From contig NZ_CP007161.1 in assembly GCF_000725285.1 (NCBI RefSeq), positions 1,101,911 through 1,165,910 on the forward strand: 64,000 nt of DNA, read 5' to 3'. Below the pieces are notes generated by a model. That model did no database searches. It saw only the letters and a list, made by a program, of their open reading frames with translations, and was not told the origin of the DNA. The DNA is from Virgibacillus sp. SK37. Its GTDB lineage: Bacteria; Bacillota; Bacilli; Bacillales; Amphibacillaceae. Below are positions 35,528 to 43,920 of the stretch, in pieces. Every line of letters starts with the position of its first letter. The stretch's first letter is position 1. A program made the translations under genes and the position numbers.

Positions 35528-36130
35528 ATGGAGAATTGGTTAACAGATATTATGAGCGAATTTGGTTATATGGGGATTATGTTTCTAATCGCCCTTGAAA
35601 ATATTTTCCCGCCAATTCCGTCTGAGGTAATATTGACGTTTGGTGGCTTTATGACAATCGCATCTAAATTGAGTGTGATTGGTGTAATTATCTCAGCAAC
35701 AGCGGGTTCAGTTGTAGGAGCTATTGTACTATACATTATTGGTTTACAACTTGATGTCGCAAAGCTTGAAAAGATTGTCGACAGATGGGGGCATGTGCTG
35801 CGATTAACAAAAAAGGATATCCATAAGGCTGATGGCTGGTTTGATACATATGGCCCCTGGACAGTCTTTTTCTGTCGATTCGTTCCTTTAATACGAAGTT
35901 TGATTTCCATTCCTGCTGGGATGTCAAACATGAATGTTGGCCTGTTTCTTTTATTTACAACGCTAGGCACCTTGATTTGGAATATTGTTCTTGTGAATTT
36001 AGGTGCGTCGCTAGGTAATTCTTGGGAAGTGGTCGTAGAGTATATGGAAATCTACTCAAAAGTGATTTACGTTACATTACTTTTACTCGTTGCTGTTTTA
36101 TTGTACCTATTTATAAAAAGAAGAAGGTAA
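35528..36130 (+). CDS. DedA-family membrane protein
   Basis: 200 residues with five or six helices. Family blocks are ALENIFPPIPSEVILTFGGF near 23-42, then GAIVLYIIG and FFCRFVPLIRSLISIPAG near 115-132. DedA/VTT proteins include undecaprenyl-phosphate and phosphatidylethanolamine flippases. AAGGGGAAGC precedes the ATG. Confidence 0.92.
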   Translation: MENWLTDIMSEFGYMGIMFLIALENIFPPIPSEVILTFGGFMTIASKLSVIGVIISATAGSVVGAIVLYIIGLQLDVAKLEKIVDRWGHVLRLTKKDIHKADGWFDTYGPWTVFFCRFVPLIRSLISIPAGMSNMNVGLFLLFTTLGTLIWNIVLVNLGASLGNSWEVVVEYMEIYSKVIYVTLLLLVAVLLYLFIKRRR

Positions 36131-36175
36131 GGCTAGTTAGTGAAACTTTTTCTGGGGAATTTCGTAAGTATTTTT

Positions 36176-36222
36176 AAAGGGCTATATTTGGTGATGAACA
36201 ATTGCTAAAATAGCCCTACTTT
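36176..36222 (+). terminator. Likely terminator after the dedA-like gene
   Basis: GGGCTAT / ATAGCCC with a 24-nt interior, then CTACTTTATAT. The loop is long, so confidence is limited. Confidence 0.4.
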
Positions 36223-36384
36223 ATATATCTGGCTGAATCTTTGCTATGTACATAAGACAAAGCAAGCTATACACAAGCTAAATTATCTGATTGTTTAAAA
36301 TGTTAAATGTTAAACGGTATCTGAATGTGAGGATTTAAAAGAACACTTTAATATCTAATCAACCTGAAGGGGGAAGGTTTGTAT

Positions 36385-36798
36385 ATGGGTGGAAAATTAA
36401 TTTCAACTTTTGTATTACTAATCCTGTTATTCTCCGTTGGCTGCTCTGGTCAGAAGGTGATAAATGTTCAGGGAGAAAGCCAAAATTGGAGCTCCAGAAT
36501 AGCGTATGAAATAGGTGAACACGAACAAATAGGAAAGGGGAAAATGGAATACACTGGCAGTGAGCAACTGAAGAGTCTATCTTATGAAATCAATTATCCC
36601 GAAACATTTAGTGTTGGAGGATCTGGAGATAGAAGTAATATAAAAGAAGATGAGACCACTTTCCAATTAACAATTAGTCTGCCTGATGACAATGTTGATA
36701 TGTTACCTGATAAAGTCGGGGATATATTAATTACAGTGATGTGGGAAACTATTGCAGGTGAGAGTTTTGAAGAAACCATTGAATTTTCTAGTGAGTAA
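36385..36798 (+). CDS. Lipoprotein, paralogue of the 17895 gene
   Basis: 137 residues, lipobox V-G-C-S near residue 20. The beta-rich mature part begins with GESQNWSSRIAYEIGEHEQ and ends with ILITVMWET and EETIEFSSE. The layout resembles the lipoprotein at 17895. ATG 36385 follows GGGGGAAGG by about 8 nt; the TTG at 36379 is too close. Function unknown. Confidence 0.7.
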   Translation: MGGKLISTFVLLILLFSVGCSGQKVINVQGESQNWSSRIAYEIGEHEQIGKGKMEYTGSEQLKSLSYEINYPETFSVGGSGDRSNIKEDETTFQLTISLPDDNVDMLPDKVGDILITVMWETIAGESFEETIEFSSE

Positions 36799-36899
36799 TC
36801 AGTTCAGTTTCATTAAGTAATGTTTGTAAGTAACAAGCTTTGAGTTGTAAGCGACTGCCAATTCCTTTTTATAGGGAATGAAAGGAGGACGATATAAAT

Positions 36900-37328
36900 A
36901 TGACTATTACTAATCCAGCAGGCTTTCAAAACAGATTTTTAGCAAGAGTTTTAGATTTAATGATTATTTTTATTGGTGTTGGAATTATTTCGTATTTCAT
37001 CTATGGGAAATTCTATGATCCTGACACCATGAAGCCAATTGATTATACGGGACTGATTTATGGTATTTTATTACCGGTGGTTTGGTATGGATACACTCTA
37101 GGTAGAAGAATGGCAGGCAATCGTATTGTAAGGGTGGACGGAAAAAGCGTGGGCATTGGTACAATGCTATTAAGGGATGTTTTGGGTGGTGTCATTTACA
37201 CATTGACATTGGGAATAGGATTAATTATAAGTGCGTTTATGATCGGTATTAGAGAGGATAAGCGTACAATTCATGATTTAATTGCACAGACTTATGTAAC
37301 AACAGAGCCACCTAAAAAGCGCCAATAA
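36900..37328 (+). CDS. RDD-family membrane protein
   Basis: 142 residues. R-A-x-x-D near the start (LARVLDLMIIF) and GRRMAGNRIVRVDG with RDVLGG downstream are the RDD-family layout, with three helices. RDD proteins have been linked to ion or osmolyte transport, but the function is not settled. GAAAGGAGGACG precedes the ATG. Confidence 0.85.
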   Translation: MTITNPAGFQNRFLARVLDLMIIFIGVGIISYFIYGKFYDPDTMKPIDYTGLIYGILLPVVWYGYTLGRRMAGNRIVRVDGKSVGIGTMLLRDVLGGVIYTLTLGIGLIISAFMIGIREDKRTIHDLIAQTYVTTEPPKKRQ

Positions 37329-37366
37329 TAAAAGCCTCAGAAAAGAATAGCCAGAGGAGGGATACA

Positions 37367-37534
37367 TTGGAAGACCAATATTTTGTGGGTTGGGGAACGC
37401 TTATGCTTATTAATGCTGGGTTGGCACAAGGTAAAAATAGATCGGGTTTGAATTGGTTTTTCATTTCTTTATTGCTAGGTCCATTAGCGACACTTATATT
37501 AGTGACCTTGGAAAAGTTGCCAGAAGAAGAGTAA
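37367..37534 (+). CDS. Small membrane protein
   Basis: 55 residues from TTG 37367, with CAGAGGAGGG 5 nt upstream. The middle reads GKNRSGLNWFFISLLLGPLA, typical of one-helix proteins of the DUF-type phage-shock or super-infection kind, but no firm family. Acidic C-terminus. Confidence 0.6.
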   Translation: MEDQYFVGWGTLMLINAGLAQGKNRSGLNWFFISLLLGPLATLILVTLEKLPEEE

Positions 37535-37602
37535 TAGATAGGAAGAAGTTTACTATTGAAACGCATGTATACATAACGATTCGCACATAGAGAGGTTTTT
37601 AC

Positions 37603-37797
37603 ATGGAGCGGAGAAATAAACAGCCGACGGTGCTGAAAAAGTTAGCAATAATTGTAGCTTTGTTTATTATCGTCTATTCAGGAGTCATGCTTCTAAAATA
37701 TCTGACGGGTGACAAGTTAACTTGGTTAAGCACCTTTGTGATGATGTTTTCTATTACAACTATATACTTTATTTTAAGAAGCACGAAAAGGAGGTAG
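37603..37797 (+). CDS. Small two-helix membrane protein
   Basis: 64 residues: a basic start, helices near 13-30 and 41-58, then RSTKRR. GAGAGG precedes the ATG. No family recognised. Confidence 0.55.
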   Translation: MERRNKQPTVLKKLAIIVALFIIVYSGVMLLKYLTGDKLTWLSTFVMMFSITTIYFILRSTKRR

Positions 37798-37872
37798 GAG
37801 AATAACACGCAAGTTATTTTATAGTTTCACTGAATATAATTTCAGAGAAATTCACACTAGGGAGATGTCTTA

Positions 37873-38436
37873 TTGAAAATAGAAATAAGCAATATTAAAT
37901 CAGAAACAGAGAGATTGATAATACGGCCACTTCAAAACCAGGATTATGAACGCTGGATGGAAGGTTTTCGAAAAAGACTACCTTCCCAGCATAAATACGA
38001 TGGAAATAAAATGGACATGCGTGGTTGGACGCCGCGAAAGTTTAGTGAAGATGTAGTCGCCAAGCTTCAACGATTAGCTGATCGAGATGAGGCATATGTG
38101 TTTGGTGTCTTTCGAAAAACTGATCAGAAGCATATTGGTAAGGTTGAGTTAAGTACCATTATGAGAGACGAATTCCAATGGGGACTTCTTGGTTACACCA
38201 TTCATAACCAATATTGGAGAAACGGCTATGGTAAGGAAGCAGTTAAAGAAGCATTGAGTCTTGCATTTAAAGATCTCCATTTTCACCGCATAGAAGCACA
38301 TATAAATATTGATAACAAACCGTCCATTAAATTAGCGGAATGTGCAGGAATGAAATTTGAATGTGTTAGAAAAGGATTTATCTATGAATTCGAGGAGTGG
38401 ACAGACAACCTGGTTTATTTTATGAATGCACAGTAA
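37873..38436 (+). CDS. GNAT N-acetyltransferase (RimJ/RimL-like)
   Basis: 187 residues. Typical start SETERLIIRPLQNQDYERW, acetyl-CoA motif QYWRNGYGKEAVKEAL near 115-130, and HRIEAHINIDNKPSIKLAE, as in enzymes that acetylate protein N-termini or small molecules. TTG 37873 follows GGGAGATG. The product is intact, in contrast to the broken paralogue at 33716. Confidence 0.87.
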   Translation: MKIEISNIKSETERLIIRPLQNQDYERWMEGFRKRLPSQHKYDGNKMDMRGWTPRKFSEDVVAKLQRLADRDEAYVFGVFRKTDQKHIGKVELSTIMRDEFQWGLLGYTIHNQYWRNGYGKEAVKEALSLAFKDLHFHRIEAHINIDNKPSIKLAECAGMKFECVRKGFIYEFEEWTDNLVYFMNAQ

Positions 38437-38482
38437 GCAGGGTCTTGTAGATGGTGTTTTATGGATTAAGGAGGTTATACAT

Positions 38483-38731
38483 ATGAAATTAATAGTGTCT
38501 ATTTTAGTAAGCACACTTCTGGGCCTTATTTTATTTATGCTGGGATTACCGGGCGGGATTATTGCATTTGGAATTATCGCCGGTTGTCTATTTTATTTGA
38601 TTTATTTACTGCTCAGCTTGAAGGAGCAATTGGATAGTATAGCCAATCATTTTCATATAAAAGAAGAGGAGGAAGGAGATAATATTAGTAACGAAGAAAT
38701 TGAGAGAGAATTAGAGAGTAAGTGGGAGTAA
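38483..38731 (+). CDS. Small membrane protein with acidic tail
   Basis: 82 residues: two close hydrophobic segments (3-21 and 24-46) and a Glu-rich C-terminal tail. ATG 38483 has TAAGGAGG 7 nt upstream; the ATG at 38426 overlaps the acetyltransferase gene and has no site. Function unknown. Confidence 0.65.
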   Translation: MKLIVSILVSTLLGLILFMLGLPGGIIAFGIIAGCLFYLIYLLLSLKEQLDSIANHFHIKEEEEGDNISNEEIERELESKWE

Positions 38732-38807
38732 TAATTTTGGGGCAATCCGAATGGGAATGTTCTGTTTTACAGGGAGTTCTTATATTTTGTAGAAAAAGGT
38801 GAATGAT

Positions 38808-39425
38808 ATGAGTGATAAATGGTTGGAATGGGCGAAACGGATTCAGTCCCTCTCTCAAGCTGGATTAACTTTTTCAAAGGATGTATATGATATCGAGAGG
38901 TATGAAGAATTAAGAGAGATCAGTGCCGAAATTATGGAAGAGTATACAGACCTGAAAATGGAAAAGATTAAAGAACTATTTACAAATGAAACAGGCTACC
39001 AAACTCCTAAAGTGGATATTCGCGGGGCTGTTTTTAAGGATAATAAAATTTTGCTAGTAAAGGAAAAAGTAGATAATAAATGGTCATTGCCTGGTGGATT
39101 TTGTGATGTAGGTATTTCACCAGCTGAAAATGTAGTGAAAGAAATAAAGGAAGAGTCAGGCTATGAAACACGAGCGAGGAAATTAGTTGCTTTACTGGAT
39201 ATGAATAAACATGCCCACCCGGCTCAACCTTATCATTATTACAAAATTTTTATGCAGTGTGAATTAGCTGGAGGTAAAGCAGAAACAGGAATAGAAACAA
39301 AAGATGTAAGATTCTTTGCCGAAGACGACCTGCCAACTCTTTCAACAGGTAGAAATACAGAAAAGCAGATTAAGATGCTGTTTGAATTTGCGAAGGACCC
39401 AAACAAAGCAGCTGTGTTTGATTAG
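38808..39425 (+). CDS. NUDIX hydrolase with N-terminal domain
   Basis: 205 residues. An N-terminal helical NUDIX-associated domain (about 1-60) precedes the NUDIX fold, with GGFCDVGISPAENVVKEIKE then ESG. The first Glu of the classical box is replaced, as is usual in the YjhB-like ADP-sugar group that carries G-G-W/F-x-D-V-G. The likely substrate is an ADP-sugar-type diphosphate. AAAAAGGTG precedes ATG 38808; GTG 38799 lies inside that site. Confidence 0.87.
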   Translation: MSDKWLEWAKRIQSLSQAGLTFSKDVYDIERYEELREISAEIMEEYTDLKMEKIKELFTNETGYQTPKVDIRGAVFKDNKILLVKEKVDNKWSLPGGFCDVGISPAENVVKEIKEESGYETRARKLVALLDMNKHAHPAQPYHYYKIFMQCELAGGKAETGIETKDVRFFAEDDLPTLSTGRNTEKQIKMLFEFAKDPNKAAVFD

Positions 39426-39484
39426 GAAGAGAGATGAGTCTGTGCTTTGCTTTTTTTTAATAAAGAAGTATTGGGGGGATGATT

Positions 39485-40060
39485 ATGCAACAAAAACCAA
39501 ACCAGTTATGGCGCATCTTTTATTTTTATGGGGGATTCTACCTTTTTCTACAGGTTGGATATATACTTTTTATCCATCTTATGCATTCAACGTACAATGT
39601 AGTTAGTATAAGTTTTATTATGCTCCCATTTATTGCTTTCCTTTTATTTCAGTGGTCTTTATGGAAGAAAACAGAGCCCAACAGAAGATGGAAGCAAAAA
39701 AGTATCTTTGCGGGAATTACACTCATTGGAAGTGCTCCAGTTCTAATCTGTATGATCATGCTCGGTGTTAATGAAGGTGAGACGCACTTCACCTCTAAAA
39801 AATGGATGCAGAACGACACGGGAAAAAGAGTATACATGGTGGACGATTTATTAACTGATCATGAGATCGATGGAAAAACAAGGGAAGAAGTTGTCGCTCT
39901 TCTAGGGAAACCAACTATTACAGAGTACTTTAAAAATGATAATAATATCGTTTATCATCTTGGAAACGAGCGAGGGCTCATTTCTATTGATAGTGAATGG
40001 TTAGTCATTGATTTTGATAAAGAAGATAAAGTGAAAAAATATGCTGTAGTAACGGATTAA
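39485..40060 (+). CDS. Membrane protein with SmpA-like C-terminal domain
   Basis: 191 residues: three membrane helices (about 12-32, 40-58 and 74-92), then an extracytoplasmic domain with DGKTREEVVALLGKPT and YHLGNERGLISIDSEWLVID, which resembles SmpA/BLIP-type small folds. ATG 39485 follows GGGGGG by 6 nt. Function unknown. Confidence 0.65.
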   Translation: MQQKPNQLWRIFYFYGGFYLFLQVGYILFIHLMHSTYNVVSISFIMLPFIAFLLFQWSLWKKTEPNRRWKQKSIFAGITLIGSAPVLICMIMLGVNEGETHFTSKKWMQNDTGKRVYMVDDLLTDHEIDGKTREEVVALLGKPTITEYFKNDNNIVYHLGNERGLISIDSEWLVIDFDKEDKVKKYAVVTD

Positions 40061-40112
40061 TTAAGATGAAAGCTAATGATGTTTAAGTCTGTTAAAAAGG
40101 AGGGATTTTCAA

Positions 40113-40370
40113 GTGCCAATCATTTTGTCTGTTATTTTAGTTATTGCTCTATTAATTTCTTTTAATTATCTGATTCACAAGAGAAAGAAAAATGGTATTA
40201 CCGGTTGGAAGACGCTGCTCACACCTATAAGCTTCTATCTTATTGCAATTACAAATTTGCTCGCTTATTGGTTCAATTTTATGGGGATAGTGAATTGGAC
40301 GCTCACCGTTATCTTCCTCATGCTAGGTGCTTATTTCACAAAATATATGCCTGTGGCTGCCGAAAGATAG
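40113..40370 (+). CDS. Small three-helix membrane protein
   Basis: 85 residues with hydrophobic segments near 1-16, 34-53 and 58-75 joined by a Lys-rich loop. GTG start with AAGGAGGG upstream. No family recognised. Followed 3' by a box array. Confidence 0.6.
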   Translation: MPIILSVILVIALLISFNYLIHKRKKNGITGWKTLLTPISFYLIAITNLLAYWFNFMGIVNWTLTVIFLMLGAYFTKYMPVAAER

Positions 40371-40387
40371 GGAAGTTGCTGGGAGGC

Positions 40388-40625
40388 TGACTCGGATGGG
40401 GGAGTCGGTGTCTCGGTTGGAGCTCACTGTGTCGCGGATAGAGGGGCCGGTGTCTCGAATAGGATAGCCTGAGTCTCGGTTAGAACCTATTTTGTCGCGG
40501 TTGGTAAAGTCGTTGTCTCGGGTGGGGTTCGCCATGTCTCGGTTAGCCGTTATTTTGTCGCGGTTGCTGGATAGACTGTCTCGTTTGGGGGATATGTCGA
40601 GGTATGAGCTTCGCATGTCTCGGTT
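40388..40625 (+). repeat. Phased box array, TGTC[T/G]CGG family (copy 2)
   Basis: Boxes at 40388, 40409, 40430, 40451, 40472, 40493, 40514, 40535, 40556 and 40577 are 21 bp apart; then 40595 (18 bp) and 40616. Core TGTCTCGG or TGTCGCGG, with some mismatches; the TCG/GCG alternation is partial. The spacers are unrelated to those of copy 1 at 0-0.35 kb and the boxes run on the plus strand. Confidence 0.9.
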
Positions 40626-40657
40626 CACTATTAATCTATGAAGAGAGTGAGAAAATA

Positions 40658-41095
40658 ATGGAATATGTTGAATTTGATTGGTGGAAGTTTATTCTATTCA
40701 TGATTTTAATCGGGTTATTCCTCGCTGGTATTGATAGACTCATGCGGAAAGTCTTTAAAGTAGAGAAGCGAAAGAGTTTTTCTCATAATCATTTAAATGA
40801 ACAACATAAAAAATGGGATTGGACTCTCCGTATTGTTTTTTTTAGTCTAATGAGCGTCTCATTTTTTATATATGTGAACCGTGACATGAGTGAGTTCTGG
40901 TATTTGGCGCCATGGACGTTTATATTTTTACTAATTTTTCTCTCTGAGGGTCTGCGGGCATTTATGGAGTGGAAGTATGCAAGTAACCGAAAGCAATATA
41001 TGTACACAATCAGCATGATAGGGGTTTATATTATCTTCTTGGTTGCGGTACTAATAATAATAAATAGTAAAGGCTTTGAGGTATGGCTTTATTAG
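40658..41095 (+). CDS. Four-helix membrane protein
   Basis: 145 residues: hydrophobic segments near 9-28, 58-75, 84-102 and 118-138, with a basic loop after the first. ATG 40658 begins just after the box array. An upstream in-frame ATG at 40604 would lie within the array. The ribosome site is weak (GAGAGTGAG). Confidence 0.6.
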   Translation: MEYVEFDWWKFILFMILIGLFLAGIDRLMRKVFKVEKRKSFSHNHLNEQHKKWDWTLRIVFFSLMSVSFFIYVNRDMSEFWYLAPWTFIFLLIFLSEGLRAFMEWKYASNRKQYMYTISMIGVYIIFLVAVLIIINSKGFEVWLY

Positions 41096-41119
41096 TCAGT
41101 TTAGGAAAAGGGGAAGCAA

Positions 41120-41688
41120 ATGCTTAAATCCAAAGAGGATATTGTACATTTATTGAATTCAGATAGAGAAGTGATGGAAATACTGCAGGTGGTAAAGACA
41201 TTAAATTTACCGGATTGGTGGGTTTGTGCTGGCTACATTCGAGCAAAAATTTGGGATGCATTAAGTGGGTATGATGAACCAACACGTACCGCGGATGTAG
41301 ATGTTATTTATTTTAATCCAAACCAGTTGGATGAGCAGATAGAAAAGCAGCTGGAGGAAAAATTAATTAGTTTGATGCCCCATATTCCTTGGTCGGTTAA
41401 AAATGAAGCAAGAATGCATGTGGTGAATCAAATCCCAGCCTATACTTCTGCTGAGGATGCTATTTCTAAATTTCCTGAAACAGTAACGGCACTGGGACTG
41501 AAGCTGGATCAGGAAAATGAGGTTGTCTTGGCTGCCCCCTGGGGCTCACTGACTTACTGAAGATGGAAGTAAACCCAACTCCATATTTTCTAGAGACAAA
41601 AGAGCGTATGGCTATTTATGAGAAAAGAGTACAAGAAAAGGACTGGAAAGCTATTTGGCCGGGAGTTAGAGTACACTTATCTCGGTAA
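41120..41688 (+). pseudogene. Nucleotidyltransferase-family gene with C-terminal frameshift
   Basis: From ATG 41120 (AAAAGGGGAAGC upstream) the 146-codon frame has the COG3575-type layout, with WWVCAGYIRAKIWDALSGY and TADVDVIYFNP, the latter holding the D-x-D metal site. It stops at 41558. One frame over, coding continues as LTDLLKMEVNPTPYFLETKE to WPGVRVHLSR and ends at 41688, which is the normal C-terminus of this family. A one-base indel near 41545 explains it. Confidence 0.75.
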
Positions 41689-41870
41689 GGTGGCTTTTTT
41701 TATGTTCTTTTAAAAATAGACTGCCTATTTCTGTTTATTTATTTTGGGACTCTTTTTCTTTTCTAATTATTAGCTTTCTCTCATGTGTTAGATTCTGGTA
41801 AACTAATAGGATACGACACTCCAATTTCATCATAGAGCTATTATATTTTCATAATTCAGGAGGACATAAC

Positions 41871-43127
41871 GTGAAGAATTTTATAAAACAGGTGCCGGGA
41901 TTTCGGTCTGATACGACATGGAGGAAAGTGCTTGCAAGCATTGGATATATTTTTTTACTGTTGGGCGTATTGCCTGTAGTGTTCCAAGGGACATTTGTTG
42001 ATACATTATGGAATGGTGCACAGGTTATTACGATGATTGCTTTTTTAGGAGCAGTGATCGCGTTATTTAAAGGTAATGTAAAGTTTCTACATATCGTAAA
42101 TCGCAAGGTAGCAATTCTGGTGCTCGTCGTTTCTCTTATTACCGCAGGAGCAATGCCTTTTCCTGCTGGTAGTGAACAGGCTGAGGTTCAGGAGCAGGAG
42201 ACTGATCAAGCAGAAAATAACGAACTGGAAGCGGAAAAAGCTGCTGAGAAAGAAATAGCAAACCTAGAACAGAAAGAAAAACCTACATCCGAGCAAGATA
42301 CAGCACAGCACCAGGAGAAGGAAGCATCTAAAGAAAAGCAGTCAGTGAAGCAAGAAAACAAATCTGCAGCAGAGGAGAAAGAACAGTCAGCTAAGAAGAC
42401 GGCAACACCACAGGAACAAGCAGATCACGGGCCAGACGCTCAGGTGACGAGAGTGGTTGATGGGGATACGGTTAAAATAAATTTGAATGGACACGAAGAA
42501 ACAGTGCGTCTTTTACTAGTAGATACACCGGAAACCAAACATCCATCCAAGCCAGTACAACCATTTGGCCCCGAGGCGAGCAGCTTTGCCAAGCAAGAGC
42601 TTTCTGGTAAGCAAATCGAAGTAGAGTACGATGGGCCGAAGCGGGATAAATATGGTCGGTCTTTAGCTTACATTTGGGTGGACGGGAAAATGTTCAATCA
42701 AATGCTGCTGGAGGAAGGTCTGGCAAGGCTTGCTTATGTATATGACCCACCATATACACATTATCAAGAATATATGAAGGCACAAAACAGAGCTAAAAAT
42801 AAAGAAAAAGGGATATGGTCGCGTGATGGCTATGTCCGTGATGATGGCTTTTATTATGGAAGAGGCACAGAAAAAGATTCTTCTGGGAATAATAATAGCA
42901 GTTCTACAGAGGAAAAAGCGTCTGAAAATGAAGCCAATGAGGGAGAAAAAGGTTCTTCTTCAAGTACTTTGAAATATGATCCAAACGGACCAGACCGAGA
43001 TTGTGGAGATTTTGATACACAGCAACAAGCGCAAGATTTCTTTGAAGCAGCAGGCGGACCAGCAAAAGATCCGCATCGCTTAGATGGTCGAGATGGGGAT
43101 GGAATGGTGTGTGAAAGCTTACCGTAA
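41871..43127 (+). CDS. Membrane-anchored thermonuclease with excalibur domain
   Basis: 418 residues. About three N-terminal helices (to 105), a long Glu/Gln/Lys-rich linker (about 105-185), a staphylococcal-nuclease domain (about 190-325) and a C-terminal excalibur calcium-binding motif ending DGRDGDGMVCE. The nuclease keeps VVDGDTVKI, the Arg/Glu of VRLLLVDTPET and the second Arg in DKYGRSLAYIW. A surface DNase/RNase for nutrient or biofilm DNA is likely. GTG start after CAGGAGG. Confidence 0.9.
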   Translation: MKNFIKQVPGFRSDTTWRKVLASIGYIFLLLGVLPVVFQGTFVDTLWNGAQVITMIAFLGAVIALFKGNVKFLHIVNRKVAILVLVVSLITAGAMPFPAGSEQAEVQEQETDQAENNELEAEKAAEKEIANLEQKEKPTSEQDTAQHQEKEASKEKQSVKQENKSAAEEKEQSAKKTATPQEQADHGPDAQVTRVVDGDTVKINLNGHEETVRLLLVDTPETKHPSKPVQPFGPEASSFAKQELSGKQIEVEYDGPKRDKYGRSLAYIWVDGKMFNQMLLEEGLARLAYVYDPPYTHYQEYMKAQNRAKNKEKGIWSRDGYVRDDGFYYGRGTEKDSSGNNNSSSTEEKASENEANEGEKGSSSSTLKYDPNGPDRDCGDFDTQQQAQDFFEAAGGPAKDPHRLDGRDGDGMVCESLP

Positions 43128-43238
43128 GCCTTTTTAATGTGGTAGCTTTAATGAAACAGCAGATGGAATGGGTTGCTTTTCGGGGCACAATAGGCATAGA
43201 CGATTAAGCCACGTGCCTTCGTATACCGACACCCTTTA

Positions 43239-43541
43239 TCAAATCCCAATAAAATAGGCCAAACCAAACGGAAGTAAAAATAGAATTCCTGCACATGCTG
43301 CTAAAATGCCAGTAGCAGTTCTCGAAAGCTTTTCCCGGCCTTTTCCTTTATACCATCCGGAGAATTGCAGTTTATTTCTGTACAATATAAATAGAAGCAC
43401 ATAAATAGCCAAACCAGCCATCCACCCGTATAATTCGGTCGCTTCATTTATGGAGTAAACGTTTTTAATTATTTCCCAGCTTAATCCACCAAGCAAGCCA
43501 AAAATAAGGATAATACGTAAAAGTTCCAACAAAACGCGCAT
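43239..43541 (-). CDS. Small membrane protein
   Basis: 100 residues with three helices (about 5-22, 34-52 and 75-97) and a basic loop containing KGKGREK. ATG 43541 has GGGGAGG upstream at a proper distance; an upstream ATG at 43574 lacks one. No family recognised. Confidence 0.65.
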   Translation of the reverse strand: MRVLLELLRIILIFGLLGGLSWEIIKNVYSINEATELYGWMAGLAIYVLLFILYRNKLQFSGWYKGKGREKLSRTATGILAACAGILFLLPFGLAYFIGI

Positions 43542-43639
43542 ATAAATCCTCCCCTTTAGAACAGTTATTAACACAGTAAAGGATGTATCAAATACTATTC
43601 CTTAATATGTTATATTTTACCACAAGGTGAAGGGGGGAA

Positions 43640-43822
43640 GAGGTTGGGACATAACTAAATAACGCTTTTTTAAGATTGAACATTCTAAAGTGTGGGCCTC
43701 CCGCTCCGGAAAAACGCTTCGCTTTCCGTGGGCGCTGCTAAGCCTCCTCATGCTACGCACTCCGGGGTCTTACCTAGGCTTTTCTCCCACAGGAGTCTGC
43801 GCGTTTTTCCTCCGCTAATATG
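43640..43822. repeat. Dispersed Bacillaceae-type structured repeat
   Basis: About 180 bp: TTGGGACATAACTAAATAAC at one end, then GGGCCTCCCGCTCCGGAAAA, GCTTTCCGTGGGCG, GCCTCCTCATGC, CCCACAGGAGTCTGCGCG. GGAAAAACGC (43708) and GCGTTTTTCC (43801) form a perfect 10-bp inverted repeat enclosing about 83 bp. I recall closely similar dispersed elements in several Bacillaceae genomes but could not check this. No ORF inside. It may be a MITE-like element or a structured RNA. Confidence 0.65.
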
Positions 43823-43826
43823 TTAA

Positions 43827-43876
43827 AAAAATCCGAACCATGATTCAGTAGTAGTACGAATCGGTTCGGATTTTCA
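43827..43876. terminator. Bidirectional terminator
   Basis: AAATCCGAACC / GGTTCGGATTT, with GATTC/GAATC pairing inside. T or A runs on both sides let it serve the minus-strand cupin gene. Confidence 0.75.
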
Positions 43877-43920
43877 ATGTATAATAGTTTCTTGTCACGA
43901 CCTCTTTTTACATCAGATGA

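Noticed and set aside
40388-40625. Open frame on the minus strand through the second TGTC[T/G]CGG array
   Set aside because: Repeat-derived N-R-D-type periodic peptide from the 21-bp unit; no ribosome site.
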